Position numbers and translations under genes: made by a program. 64,000 nucleotides of DNA from Cryptomeria japonica (taxonomy: Eukaryota > Streptophyta > Pinopsida > Cupressales > Cupressaceae): positions 559,587,945-559,651,944 of the forward strand of contig NC_081413.1 of the NCBI RefSeq assembly GCF_030272615.1, written 5' to 3'. This document shows, piece by piece, positions 10,238-20,903 of the stretch. How positions within the stretch are numbered: the stretch's first letter is position 1; each line of letters opens with the position of its first letter. The notes under the pieces are model-generated. The model did no database searches, was not told the origin of the DNA, and saw only the letters and a list, made by a program, of their open reading frames with translations.

Positions 10238-11299
10238 CCTCCAGGAAGAAAAGCTCCACCGGTAGTGATTTTCCGATCATCAACATTGCTTGCCCAATCT
10301 GCATCAATAAACACTTCCAAGGAAAAATCATTTTTATAAGGATACCATAATATCTAAATATCCTTTTCACCGCTACCAAGTGAGTCTCCTTGGGATCCTT
10401 CTGAAATCTAGCAACTAAACCAACAGCATGTGCAATATCAGGTCTACTGTGAACAACATAATGCAACTTACCAATCGTGAACCTATATTCTTTTTCATCA
10501 ATAGAGGGTGAATCATCATATTTAGACAATTTACAACCTATCACCATCGGAGTACCAACCAGTTTGCAATCCTCCATGCCAAATGTTTTCAACACTTCCT
10601 TTACATACTTACCCTGACAAATAAATATTCCACCATCCAATTGTTGGACCTGCAACCCAATGAAAAACTTAATCTCACCAATAAGAGACATCTCCAATTC
10701 TTTCCTCATCTCCTCAGCAAAAGCCATACATAAATCATCATCACCTCCAAAAATTATATCATCTACAAATACTTCAACTATCAACACTCTATCTCTACAG
10801 TCTTAAGATATATGTTACTGTCCTCACTGGTACTTTGGAATCCTATCTTGATCAGGTGTGCCTGCAATCTTTCATACCATGCTCTCGGTGCCTACTTCAA
10901 TCCATACAGTGCCTTATGTAACTTGCAAACCATATCTTTATCCTCAGACAAAGCAAATCCATCTAGTTTTTCTATGTACAGTTCTTCCTCAAGGATACCA
11001 TTAAGAAAAGCAAATTTAACATCCATCTGGTAGACCTTAAAGCCTTTAAATGCAGCATAAGCAAGTAACATTCTTACTCCTTCCAATCTTTCCACCGGTG
11101 CAAAGGTTTCTCCATAATATTCTCCTTCTTCTTGTCCATAGCCTTTGCACACCAACCTTGTTTTATTCCTCGCAACCTTGCCTTCTTCATTCAACTTGTT
11201 TCTAAATACCCATTTAGTGTCAATCACATTCTTGTCTTTTGGTCTAGGAACAAGTGTCCATGTTGTGTTCTTCTCTATCTGATCCAATTTCTCATTCAT
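10238..11299 (-). pseudogene. Copia-B reverse transcriptase and RNase H start
   Basis: On the minus strand 11299-10892 gives the RT N-terminal half (W-T-L-V-P-R-P-K-D-K at the start, Q-M-D-V-K, F-L-N-G, L-Y-G-L-K). A broken joint at 10892-10787 follows. Then 10787-10238 carries the intact active-site motif F-V-D-D-I-I-F-G and continues toward RNase H (R-P-D-I-A-H-A-V-G). A frameshift near 10345 precedes the D-W-A-S-N region. The reading stops where Copia-A is inserted at 10237 and resumes at about 2640. It would have copied element RNA to DNA. Confidence 0.85.
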
Positions 11300-11308
11300 A
11301 GAATTAAT

Positions 11309-12514
11309 CTAATCATCATCCTTCAATGCCGCTCTTACTGTTTTAAGCTCAATAGTAGAAATCAGACAAGAGTTTTCTCTGATTTTCCTTCTTGTTTGTA
11401 CACCAATATTTTTATCTCCTGTAATTTGTTCTTCTGAATGATTTAATCTAACATACCTTAGTATCACCGATTCTGGTGATGTGCCTTCTGCTTCATGTTC
11501 TTCATCTTCTTCGTCGCTTTCTTCATTTACCGGTTGAGCACCTATTTCTGCATTTTCCTGCTCATCATTCTTTTGTATTTCTGGTTCAATAAACACAAGT
11601 TTTTCTTCATCTTTCTCAGGTTCAGATCTACTGGTCTTATCAGATTTCTCAAAGATTTTATCTACCTTCACATTTGCACTCTCAATGATTCTTTGTGTTC
11701 TCTTGTTATAACATTTGAAAGCCTTACTCTTTCTAGAGTAACCAGGAAAAATACCTTCATCACACTTTGCATCAAACTTTCCAGTGAAATCATCACGTTC
11801 AATGAAACATTTACTCCCAAAAAATTTAAAGTAACTTACATTAGGAGCCTTTCCATGCCATAATTCATAGGGTGTTTTGTTGTTACCTATATTGACAAGT
11901 ACCTGGTTCAAAGTATAAACAGCAATGCTAACTGCTTCTCTCCAAAACCCTTTCGATACTTCGCCTTGAATCAACATGGTTCTAGAAGCTTCAAAAATTA
12001 TTCTCTTCATTCTCTCTGCTATCCCATTCTGTTGTGGAGTTCTAGAAGCTGACATCTGCCTCTTGATTCCTTGTTCATCACAAAACTTCACAAACTCGTC
12101 AGAAGTAAATTCTCGTACCCGGTCAGATCTCAAACATTTCAAATTCTTCCTAATTTCTTTCTCAACTAAAGCTTTGAATGCTTCGAATTTACTGAATACC
12201 TCAGAATTTTCTCTTAGAAAAGTTACCCACGTCATCTTGGAAAAATCATCAGTGAAAATCATGAAATATCTATCACCATAATAGCTCTTAGTGCTCATAG
12301 GACCACAAAGATCAATATGAACCAAATCTAGAATATTTTTTGAAGAGAAGGACTTACTCTTAAAAGAAATAGAAGTCATCTTACCCATCTGAAAGTGCTT
12401 ACATAACACATTATCCAGTTTAACAAGTTGGGGCAAACCTCTCACAATACTTGATTTACTGACCTTTATCAAATTGTCAAAATTCACATGACAAAACCCT
12501 TGTGCCATAACCAA
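11309..12514 (-). pseudogene. Copia-B integrase
   Basis: A 401-residue open frame on the minus strand. The N-terminal part shows a degraded HHCC zinc region (C-K-H-F-Q-M-G-K). The catalytic core follows: H-I-D-L-C-G-P-M, a F-T-D-D-F-S-K segment, and the S-R-T-P-Q-Q-N-G-I-A-E-R motif around the catalytic Glu region. The C-terminal third is a long acidic linker toward RT. It is the best preserved single frame of Copia-B, but it is separated from protease and RT by frame breaks, so the polyprotein is not continuous. Confidence 0.85.
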
Positions 12515-13101
12515 TTGTCTTCAATCTTTTCCACCAAACAACTAATCACATTAGTATTCAAATGAAAAAGATTACCTCTTGTCTGTTTTCCAGTAGCAAT
12601 CAATTCTCCATTACTTCCAAGAATCCTGCACACTCCACTTTTAAATTCTAGAAGATATCCCTTATCATTTAATTGACCAACACTCAAAAGGTTATGGTTT
12701 AATCCATCAAACCAAAATACAGCATCTACATTACTTTTTTCATTCAATGAAATAGATCGTTTACCTTTAACCATGTAGGGTGAGTTGTTACCAAACCTTA
12801 CCACACCGCCATGAAATTCTTCAAGAGATAAGAACTTGTTTCTATCACCGGTCATGTGGTGTGAGCAACCACTATCTATTATCCATTCATCACTGCTATC
12901 CATGTGGGACACCAATGCCTTTTCATCAGTCAGATCTTCCTTCACGACAACAAACACTATCTCATCATTAGCATCTTCTTCTGATTCTTCATCGGTTACT
13001 CCTTCATCCACTGCAACATAGCAATGTCTTTGTCCTTTTCCTTTAAATTTCCTGAACTTTTTTTTTATCACCGTTAGGATAATTTGCAACAATGTGTCCA
13101 A
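12484..13101 (-). pseudogene. Copia-B protease and integrase start
   Basis: A minus-strand frame of 205 residues. It includes the retropepsin motif W-I-I-D-S-G-C-S-H-H-M-T (about 12890) and the family-typical L-L-S-V-G-Q-L and G-N-L-F-H-L segments leading into integrase. It overlaps the integrase frame at 12484-12514, which implies a frameshift. A protease of this type would cut the gag-pol polyprotein. Confidence 0.8.
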
Positions 13102-13875
13102 TCTTATTGCAGGAAAAACACTTCAGAGGAAGTTTACCTTTGTACTTACCAGTGCCTCTAGGAAACCTTTTAGTCAATAGTACCTCAAGTTCCACCAGAT
13201 TATCTTCATTATCATCCTCACCTCTACTACCGCCATGACTAGACTTGCAGTCATGATTATGCCAAATATCCTTTCCTTTCCTAATAGATGTATCGGTTAC
13301 AGAAACTTTAAAAGAAGATTCATATGGTTTTGAAACACTATTATCAAAGTTGTTTAACTCAAATGCAATCAATTTTCCAATAAGAGAATCAACGGTGACT
13401 TTATCTTTATAAATAGATCTCAGTTCTTGAATTGCAGAAACTCTAATAGCATATTGTGGTAGGAGAGTTCTAAGAATTTTACTAACAACAATATCATCAT
13501 CAATCTTACTTCCAGTACTCTTAATAACACCTACAACTTCTTTAATCCTTTGACCATATTGTGCAATGTTCTCACCATCAACCATTTTCATGTCATCAAT
13601 TTGCCTCTTAAACTTTCTTCTTTTGCTCTTTATACATGTTCATCTCCTCCATAAATCAAGTCTAATTTCTCCCATACCTCAAAAATAGTTTCTAATCCAT
13701 GAACATCTATATACTCAGAATCACATAAAGTACTTACAATTGCTTCCAAGGCTTGAATGTTTTCTTGTTGTTCTTTAAGCTCATCTGGTGTCAAGGGGAT
13801 GGTAGTAGGAGCAACATACTTGTTTACTACATGATTCCAATACTGAGCACCCAATCCTTTAATGTATATCTTCAT
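13043..13875 (-). pseudogene. Copia-B gag
   Basis: Two minus-strand frames, 13875-13630 and 13591-13043, together resemble Copia gag; they are out of register near 13600-13630. The zinc knuckle reads C-F-S-C-N-K-I-G-H-I-V-A-N-Y, so the last zinc-binding Cys has become Tyr. The next stretch, to the primer-binding site, is leader sequence. Confidence 0.75.
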
Positions 13876-13988
13876 CTGATCTTTTCATATTTGGTAGTTG
13901 TCCTTGGTAAACTTGGGACCCTCCTTCTTCATCATCTTTCTTCGAGATCTTTTCAAGTTGTTAAGCTTTCTGCACACAGAGGACCAAC

Positions 13989-14001
13989 GCTCTGATACCA
14001 A
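13989..14001 (-). promoter_or_regulatory. Primer-binding site of Copia-B
   Basis: Read on the minus strand this gives TTGGTATCAGAGC, a full match to the initiator tRNA-Met 3' end used by plant Copia elements. It lies 1-2 bases inside the LTR edge at 14003 and so sets the minus orientation. Confidence 0.85.
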
Positions 14002-14002
14002 T

Positions 14003-15410
14003 TGTTAATCTTAGAGGATCTGGTTAATACTGAGAGCGGGGGTGAATCAGTATTAACAACAATTTCAAACTTAAAACTTGAACTTACAAAACTTTACCAA
14101 ATCAATCATAAACCAATAATAAACTCTTTACCATTATCAGTAATCACTGATAACCAACTGTTAAACTGATTTAACAAAACCGCTCATTAAGTGTTCATCA
14201 ACATGCATAAATTGAAAGTATATCAAATCAACACTCAAAAACATTCACCACATGAACACCATGTTTTTCACATGGAAACCCAAATAGGGAAGAACCACAG
14301 TGGGAATTGGTACCCACCAAAATTGTGTACTTTTCGGAATGCGTCGTGTTAGGAGCCTAACCCGTTTAGAAGCTTACAAAGATGCCTTGTTAGGAGCAGA
14401 CCCTGTTAAGGAGCAAACCTCGTAGAAGGATTTAACACTCAGATATTGAGCTACCCGATTAAGGGATTTACAATGTAAGGTTTGTTAGGACCTACCCGGT
14501 TAAGGGATTAACTAGTTGCTTGATCAGATCCAATTCTACTCCAAATCTATTACACTCAAGCAGATCTCTCACACTCTGGTTTGGCTTCACACTCTTCTCA
14601 AAAACCACCGACACAACAAACATCAATTGTACCAACCTAAATAACCTTTACAACTTAGTCGGTTACAAAAGCCTAAGATTTACAACATAGATCATCACAG
14701 AACTTTACAACTCATTACAGATCATCATATGGATCATTACAATCAATTAAAAATCAGTTATAGTCGTTGAATGGTCATCGCAACTCGATCTGATACTCTT
14801 TCAAACCCTTAGCTCATTCTGCTAAGCACTTCGCACACTCCTAAGAAATTCGCTCTTGATCACACAAAACATCATTCAAACACTTCACACGGTTCCAACC
14901 ACATTATCACCAACATTTGAACTTCATGTAGATCACCGCCAAACCAAAAATCATTACCGGTTAAAAGAATTTGTTACTGGTCTTAAAACCCTTCTTAAAC
15001 CCTAGCAAAAATACAACAAAAATCATAAACATGACTTTCGGTAACCAAAACATAATGCGGTTCTGGTCAAATACATATTACAATGATACAAACTCTCATT
15101 CCAAACCACAACATTTCAATCATCACCAATCGTCAAATCGAATCAAAACATTTCCTCGTTTACCGGTTAAGGTCCTAACTCCCAGTTTCTTGTTTCTTTA
15201 ACGGTAAGGTCTTTCCAGTAGACCAAAAAGACTAAGATGACAAAATACAACATAGTAAAGATCAGTTGCCATCAATGACAACACAAATAACTGATCAAAG
15301 TCATCCAATCATGCAATCTCAATCTCTTCATCACAATGTTATCACAAACAGTCATTTGTCAGTTCAACCATCATTCTTGATCTGCATCATTTATGCCAAT
15401 CATGCCAATA
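14003..15410 (-). repeat. 5' LTR of Copia-B
   Basis: A 1.4 kb LTR. The inner edge (plus-strand TGTTAATC, minus-strand ...AACA) lies next to the primer-binding site; the outer edge near 15410 is inferred from the match to 2101. Close to the inner edge is the motif ATACTGAGAGC...TGAATCAGTAT (14028-14052), an inverted pair that recurs near the ends of the other Copia LTRs in this window. A patch around 14280-14320 (CCCAAATAGGGAAGAACC, ACAGTGGG) is also shared. The outermost TG has decayed to TA, so termini are not perfect. Confidence 0.8.
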
Positions 15411-16480
15411 GGGACTCATAGGAAGATTCATCATCTTTCTTTTTCAAAACATGCCCTCTTCCTTGGAGCTCATTGGACTAATTTTCTCTCAAAATTTCAG
15501 TGCTTTTTGTTGCAGTCATGGCCACATATGAGTCCTCTACATGTCCACTCTAAGTGTCCTAACACTTTGGTTACCTTTTGCTTCGTTCTTGGACTACTTT
15601 GGTTACCTTTTGCTTCGTTCTTGGACTCTCTTCTCCCTAGAATCTTCCACTTAGTTACCCCAATTCTCAATACTTCTAATTTGGATAATTGTTCTATGCA
15701 ATGTAAGTTACTCTTGAGTATCTTAGTGAACTTGTTCTCAAAAGTTCCTTCATCATCTTTGTTCAATGATGATTGTACGGACAAGTTGCTTGTTTGGTCG
15801 GTAAGGTCTTGGTATGCTCTGTCTAGGAGTGGTAGGTGTATTGCAAATTCCACCTACTCACTCTTTGTCTTCTCACCATTAGGTGAGATTCTTCTTCTCC
15901 TCTCGATTACGACTTCAACTTTTGATTCACGATAGACTTGGGCTTTCCCTTAGTAGTCCTTCATTTTCTTATTTGGCAATTCTCCACAATCGTCTTCATC
16001 ATTTGCATTGTTCTCTCTAAAGGGATCTTATCGATTGTTCAATGACCTTGACCGCTTGGGATATGTCTTATATCTTTATTCTTGTAGAGGAATTAATTTT
16101 TGGAGGTAGTCTCCTGGTACTGTCATGTTTCTTCTTTATCCGTCCAGTTTCATTCTTCATAACCATTGCACTATCTATCGTCTAAGTTGCTCATGATCCC
16201 TCTCTTTCCAAAGGTCTCATAGGGTAATAAAGTTGTGTGCAATCAACCTCGACAATCTTCTTTATCATTCACTATGAGGTTATCCCAACTGGCGTTCTCG
16301 AAGACCTCTTGCTCAAGAGCCTCCCTTTGAACGTACAAGTTTACGGATACTTCCCACAATTAAACCAAACCTTGTGCCAATTCATCTTATGTCATGTATT
16401 CTTCTTCTTCAGTTTTGATTACTTTTGGTTCTTCCACAAGTTATCCCATTATATTGCCATACTTCTTGTGTGAATTATAT
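15411..16480 (-). pseudogene. Decayed minus-strand reading frame, unknown
   Basis: Read on the minus strand, one frame stays nearly open from about 16480 to 15497, broken by a handful of stops. The open part at 15853-15497 is 118 residues. The deduced protein is rich in Lys, Glu and Arg and has no motif I recognise. A 31 bp unit containing CTTTGGTTACCTTTTG is tandemly duplicated at 15570-15632. It could be an old gag-like or transposon protein, or a host pseudogene. The coding reading rests only on frame persistence. Confidence 0.3.
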
Positions 16481-17923
16481 TTTACCAAGATTTGTATCGG
16501 CAACTATGTCAAATGTTTACCTCCTAACTCTACCAGTTACAGAAGTAAACAGAAATACGAGTACAGAGCAATTATGCATTTACAACAATATACGAAAGAT
16601 AAGTCCATCTCATTCTTTATTATTCAATGATATGCAGTGATTAAAATATTCACATCAACCTACCAGTCGATCGTGAGTTCCTAACTATGAACCAAAGATA
16701 TGATATGTAGTAGACTGATGTTGGTTAAGATTACTAATCATCGGTAATTACTAACTGACAACTAGTTGAGAACTACCATTACAATGTATAACAAATGACA
16801 AAAAAAATAAAGAAATAAACTCTCGACCAACACAATTATATTTACTTACTTGGCCAGCTACAATGTTGTAGCTATATAGACTTAGAAATTGTAATTGAAT
16901 ATAAATTGATTTCTAACCATCTTTCAGCCACAACAAACACCAGTTTGACCTACATACATCCCGCAACCTTGCACATAAAGGTCGATACCTATAATTGGAA
17001 CATTGTGTGACACAAATGGACTCTAACCTTGAATGAGGTTTACTTTGTTGCTCATCTATACGACAAATAATGATAACAAAATGCATACATACATGAGCTA
17101 TAAAGTAAATATCAGAACTAAAATGAAATGGGGATCATTGGAAGGAGATGCATTACAAATGTGACCACTCCCGTGAAAGTGAACATAAAATCCATGGTCA
17201 TAAGTGTGGTCAATAGGTGCTAACCACAACAACCAAACCCTGGGATCCTCTTCTATGACATCTAGAGCAGCTACCCTTAGCACTACTCTATTAGTCCATC
17301 CACTTCCTTTGAGATCTAGTCTATGTTTGGACAAGGCATAAATAAGGAACAAGCAAATGAACTAATCTAAATGTTCATTATCCTTCATTCTCTCCCATAA
17401 TGAACATTGGGAAAAAATAGTCATCATTCCATCATTTCTCTCCCATAATGAATAATTTGAAGAAAATCTCCAAACTATGTGCTACAACACCTTGACTTAG
17501 GGCTTCTCCCTATCCATCTCTAAAAAATGATAAATCTACATTTTCCTCAATTGTCAATGGAGTCACTCTACAATAAAGGATTATCAACCTATAGGTGACC
17601 ATCATGAACCACTCTCATGGTGTTCATTCCAATCAAAGATGGTAAACCTACAGTTGACTATCATGAGTCACACTTTTGGATACATGTTTATCTTAATTTT
17701 ATCTACATGTTATCCTTGATTTTTGCTCACTCAAATTATGGAATAACCCTTACAAAATTTGATTGTTTTGTATCCCACACCCTCTAAGCACACATGTTGA
17801 GGTACTTGCCAAACCCTCTTATGCATAGTCAAGTTCCTCGGAAAGTTGTCTCATTTAGGTCTCTTGATTTGCCTCTTGAAAAATTGGCAAGTTAGTTTCT
17901 CAAGAGTTAGTTTTTCTAATTTC
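16481..17923. other. No recognisable feature
   Basis: No conserved domain, LTR pair or RNA gene was recognised. An 84-codon minus-strand frame at 17352-17098 has no known motif. The sequence TCTCCCATAATGAA is repeated at about 17391 and 17440. From 17770 on the text drifts toward the palindrome array that follows. Confidence 0.4.
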
Positions 17924-18487
17924 ATGTAAATCAAGTTTTAAAACTTGAAATACATCTTATGCACTTTAGGTTTTAAAACCCGAAATGTGTATTTCTCTCT
18001 ATCTACATGTAAATCGGACTTTGAAACCCAAAGTACATGTCCTAAGTCCCCACATGCAAATCGTGTTCTAAACCCCAATTTACATCTCACACCATCATTA
18101 TCGCTTGCACATTGGGTTTTAAAACTCGACGTGCACCTTTTGCATCACATGCACACCGGGTTTTAAAAGTCGATGTGCAACCTTCACTGCAACTTACATA
18201 TGATGTGCAACCTTCACTGCAACTTACATATGATGTGCAACCTTCACTGCAACTTACATATCAAATGGGTTTCAAAACTCAAATGACATGTTTATGAATT
18301 GTCACTTGCATTTCGGGTTTTGGTTTTAAAACCCGAAATGTATATTTATCCAACCTAAGTGTAAATCGGGTTTTGAAACTTAATTTACATGTATTGCCAA
18401 CCTTTTGTATGAATTGGGTTTTGAAACCCGATTTGCATAATTTGACACTTTCTTGTTGCAAATCAAGTTTTAAACCCCGATTTGCAA
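17924..18487. repeat. Array of eleven related palindromes
   Basis: Eleven inverted repeats of about 28-36 bp lie in a row: about 17924-17955, 17961-17988, 18005-18040, 18054-18085, 18106-18135, 18150-18179, 18259-18289, 18309-18340, 18361-18388, 18408-18437 and 18456-18487. All centre on a core like GGGTTTTAAAACCC. The outer arms differ (TGCACA, CATTTC, GTAAAT, TTGCAAAT) but each keeps its own complement. The best is 18309-18340, with perfect 13-base arms CATTTCGGGTTTT and AAAACCCGAAATG. The array lies about 290 bp upstream of a LINE ORF1 and may belong to that element's 5' region or to an unrelated repeat. Confidence 0.85.
18172..18261. repeat. Three exact 30 bp tandem repeats
   Basis: A 30 bp unit beginning GATGTGCAACC and ending CTTACATAT occurs three times in succession without a mismatch. 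It starts at the right arm of the sixth palindrome, so a palindrome arm was captured in a later, recent tandem expansion. Confidence 0.9.
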
Positions 18488-18775
18488 TGTTTTGATCTAC
18501 TATCATTGAATGTTTCTAACTCTAAGGATTCAAAATTCAAAATTGCAACTCCATATACCAAATTCCACACACTAGGACCAGATGACTTTGAAGTGCAGCT
18601 ACCTTACCACAATATAAAGACTACTTGATGTTGATGTCGATGTTGATGTTGATGTCGAAGACGTGTCTTCAGACACTTAGCTTATGTCAGTTATCTATTA
18701 TGTAATTGGTTTATGACATTTTACATGTAATTCATAAAATTCTAATTACATGTAACAACAACACAATTTTGAATG

Positions 18776-20380
18776 ATGTCTTCGACTGCTCCTCCCGCCC
18801 AACATAGTTCAACCATTGCACCCTATGCTACACTGGTGGCCCTTGCACCTCAGTCTATTGTGGGAGAGACTGATGATCTGTGTATCCCTCCTGGTGATAT
18901 GTCTGCTCCTCTGACCATGGGTGATTCAGATGCTCCCCCCTGTGGCTTGTGCTTGTGTGGGCACTTCCTCCAATCTAAAACGTTCTACTAAGAGAGATGT
19001 CATGGGTACTGGAGTTGTGGTTGCTCCATCTGGTATTGTTGCCTCTGTTGTCGATGGAAACCCTGTTGTGGGTACTAAGGCCCCTCCCAGACATTCTTCT
19101 TTTATTGGTGGGCGAAGCTTTACTCACGTGGCCAGATCTGTTGCTTATCTCCCCATGGGGATTTGCTCCCTTCCTTGTGCTAAGACCTCCCCTATGGTGG
19201 TCTGTGGTCAGGATATTATGGAAAATATTGATTTCTACCAATGATGTGCATTGGTTTGTAGATTTGTTGGGTTTTGGCCTTCTCTCTTAGATCTCCATCA
19301 CTAGGTAAGTGATTGCTGGAAACCTTTGGTTGCTCGTAGCATTGAGTTTTTCCCTTGTGCTAAAGGCTTTTTCATTGCTTCTTTTGCTTATTCCCATGAT
19401 TGTGATTTGATATTGGGCAAGTTGTGGGCTTGGGGAGTTCTCTCTCTCTATCAAACCCTGGAAAAATTTGTTTAACCCCCTTACCAAACCGCTCAATGTG
19501 TGTCTGGTATGGGTTCGCCTTCCTAATCTTCCTCTTCATTTCTGAGAGCACTCTTGTTACAAAGCCATTAGTAACTCTATTGGTCAATTTTTTAAGGTTG
19601 ATGATTTCACATCTTCCATGGGTCATTCTACCTTTGCCCACATTTTAATTGATATTGACATCTTCATGCCTCTCCCTGGGGATGTGGTTCTTATGGTTGG
19701 GGATAGGCCATGGACTCAATCATTGGATTATGAGGGCCTCCCCTTTCGCTATCAGATATGCTTCTCAACGGGTCACTTAGCTTCGGATTGTTCTCTCTCA
19801 CGCCACAAAGGTGTTGCTACTTGGTAGAAGGATGCTATTGTTGATCACTTGATGGTCAATGCTTCTGATTCGAATGACTCCTCATAGGAGGAGGATGACT
19901 CTTCCAAAGATGAGGTTGTGTCTCTTACTATTGTTGAAGCTTCTACTAACCCTCTCATTGCTACTAGTTTTCCCTCCTCTATCCTTGAGGCTCCTACACC
20001 ACCTACTCCTCTTGGTGAATCTGGTTCAGATGTTGTTTTGCATCAGTCTGTTGTTGTTGCGGACAAAGATTTTACAGGAACCTCCCTGCTTGATTCTTCT
20101 TTTGATGTCCCTAATAATAGTTTTGTCTAGACTGTTATTTTTTGCAGGCAAAAGGGGAAGTCCTTCGCCCTTCCCCCAAACCCCCCTTTGTCAATTTTTG
20201 GGTGTTTCTCCCCACTCTTGAGTTGGGTTTGGGGGGTTGTTGGTTTTGCAGGCTTCTAACGATGGACTCCTAGCTTGTGGTTTTGGGTTAGTACCCTTGT
20301 TTTGTTGCCTTCACCACCTTTGGGTTGTTATATAAAAAGCCAGCACCCTTCTTTTGATACTTTTTTAATCAAAAACAACA
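18776..20380 (+). pseudogene. L1-type LINE remnant: ORF1 and 3' end, no ORF2
   Basis: Starting from an ATG at 18776, a frameshifted ORF1 runs to about 20128. The middle part (about 19245-19740) resembles the plant LINE ORF1 DUF4283 region, with L-V-W-V-R-L-P-N-L-P-L and L-D-Y-E-G-L-P-F. It is followed by a CCHC knuckle, Y-Q-I-C-F-S-T-G-H-L-A-S-D-C, whose first Cys has become Tyr. A Ser/Thr/Pro-rich tail follows. Soon after, 20320-20380 looks like a plant LINE 3' end (TATAAAAAGCCAGCACCC and a TAATCAAAAAC tail). No endonuclease or reverse transcriptase is present between, so ORF2 is missing. Confidence 0.7.
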
Positions 20381-20903
20381 TAAGTCAAAGTCAAATAGGA
20401 CTTTGTTGTTGAATAAGTCAAAGTCAAATAGGACTCTGTTGTTGAATAAGTCAAAGTTAGTTGCAACTTTCCCTCTTTTTGTTCAACATCTCTCCTCTAT
20501 AAATATGAGGGGCTTCATTATAAATCAGGGCCTTTTGGCTAATGCATTGAAACTCTGTTGGATTGTGGAGCTATTAGGGACTTTGTGCTTTAAGTGAAAA
20601 TCTAAAAATTCTATCAATAAATAAGTATAGTTGTCTTCCAAGATTTGTCTTGGATGCACTTTATTATATGCTGAGAGTGTTCATATGTCATTCTTAACAT
20701 ATTACCTTTAAAGATCGAATTGTGCAGTGTGAGAAGTTGGATTAAAAGGCATAAAGATAGAATATTGTAGACCTTGTACTATAGTATTTTATTGTGAATC
20801 ATTAATCTGTGATTGATAACAAGGTGGAGACTTTGTGCTACATTAATTTATCTATTTAGAATAGAGAAGCGTCTGATATATGCGAAAGACTTCAAGCTAT
20901 CCA
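20381..20903. other. Short spacer with a 32 bp tandem repeat
   Basis: About 2.5 copies of a unit starting AAGTCAAAGTCAAATAGGAC lie at 20384-20460. The rest, up to the solo LTR at 20904, has no coding or repeat feature that I recognise. Confidence 0.6.

Larger units (their letters stand above)
1432..15410 (-). mobile_element. Ty1/Copia retrotransposon Copia-B (outer, split)
   Basis: A minus-strand Copia element in the order gag (13875-13043), protease (about 13000), integrase (12514-11309), reverse transcriptase (11299-10238) and an RNase H tail (about 2640-2530). It is flanked by a 5' LTR at 14003-15410 and a truncated 3' LTR at 1432-2101. The two LTRs share long stretches, for example 1432-1560 with 14734-14860. 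The body is interrupted between 2649 and 10237 by the plus-strand element Copia-A, so the RNase H reading resumes on the far left of that insertion. Frameshifts and stops show it is dead. Gene order protease-integrase-RT is diagnostic of Copia. Confidence 0.85.
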
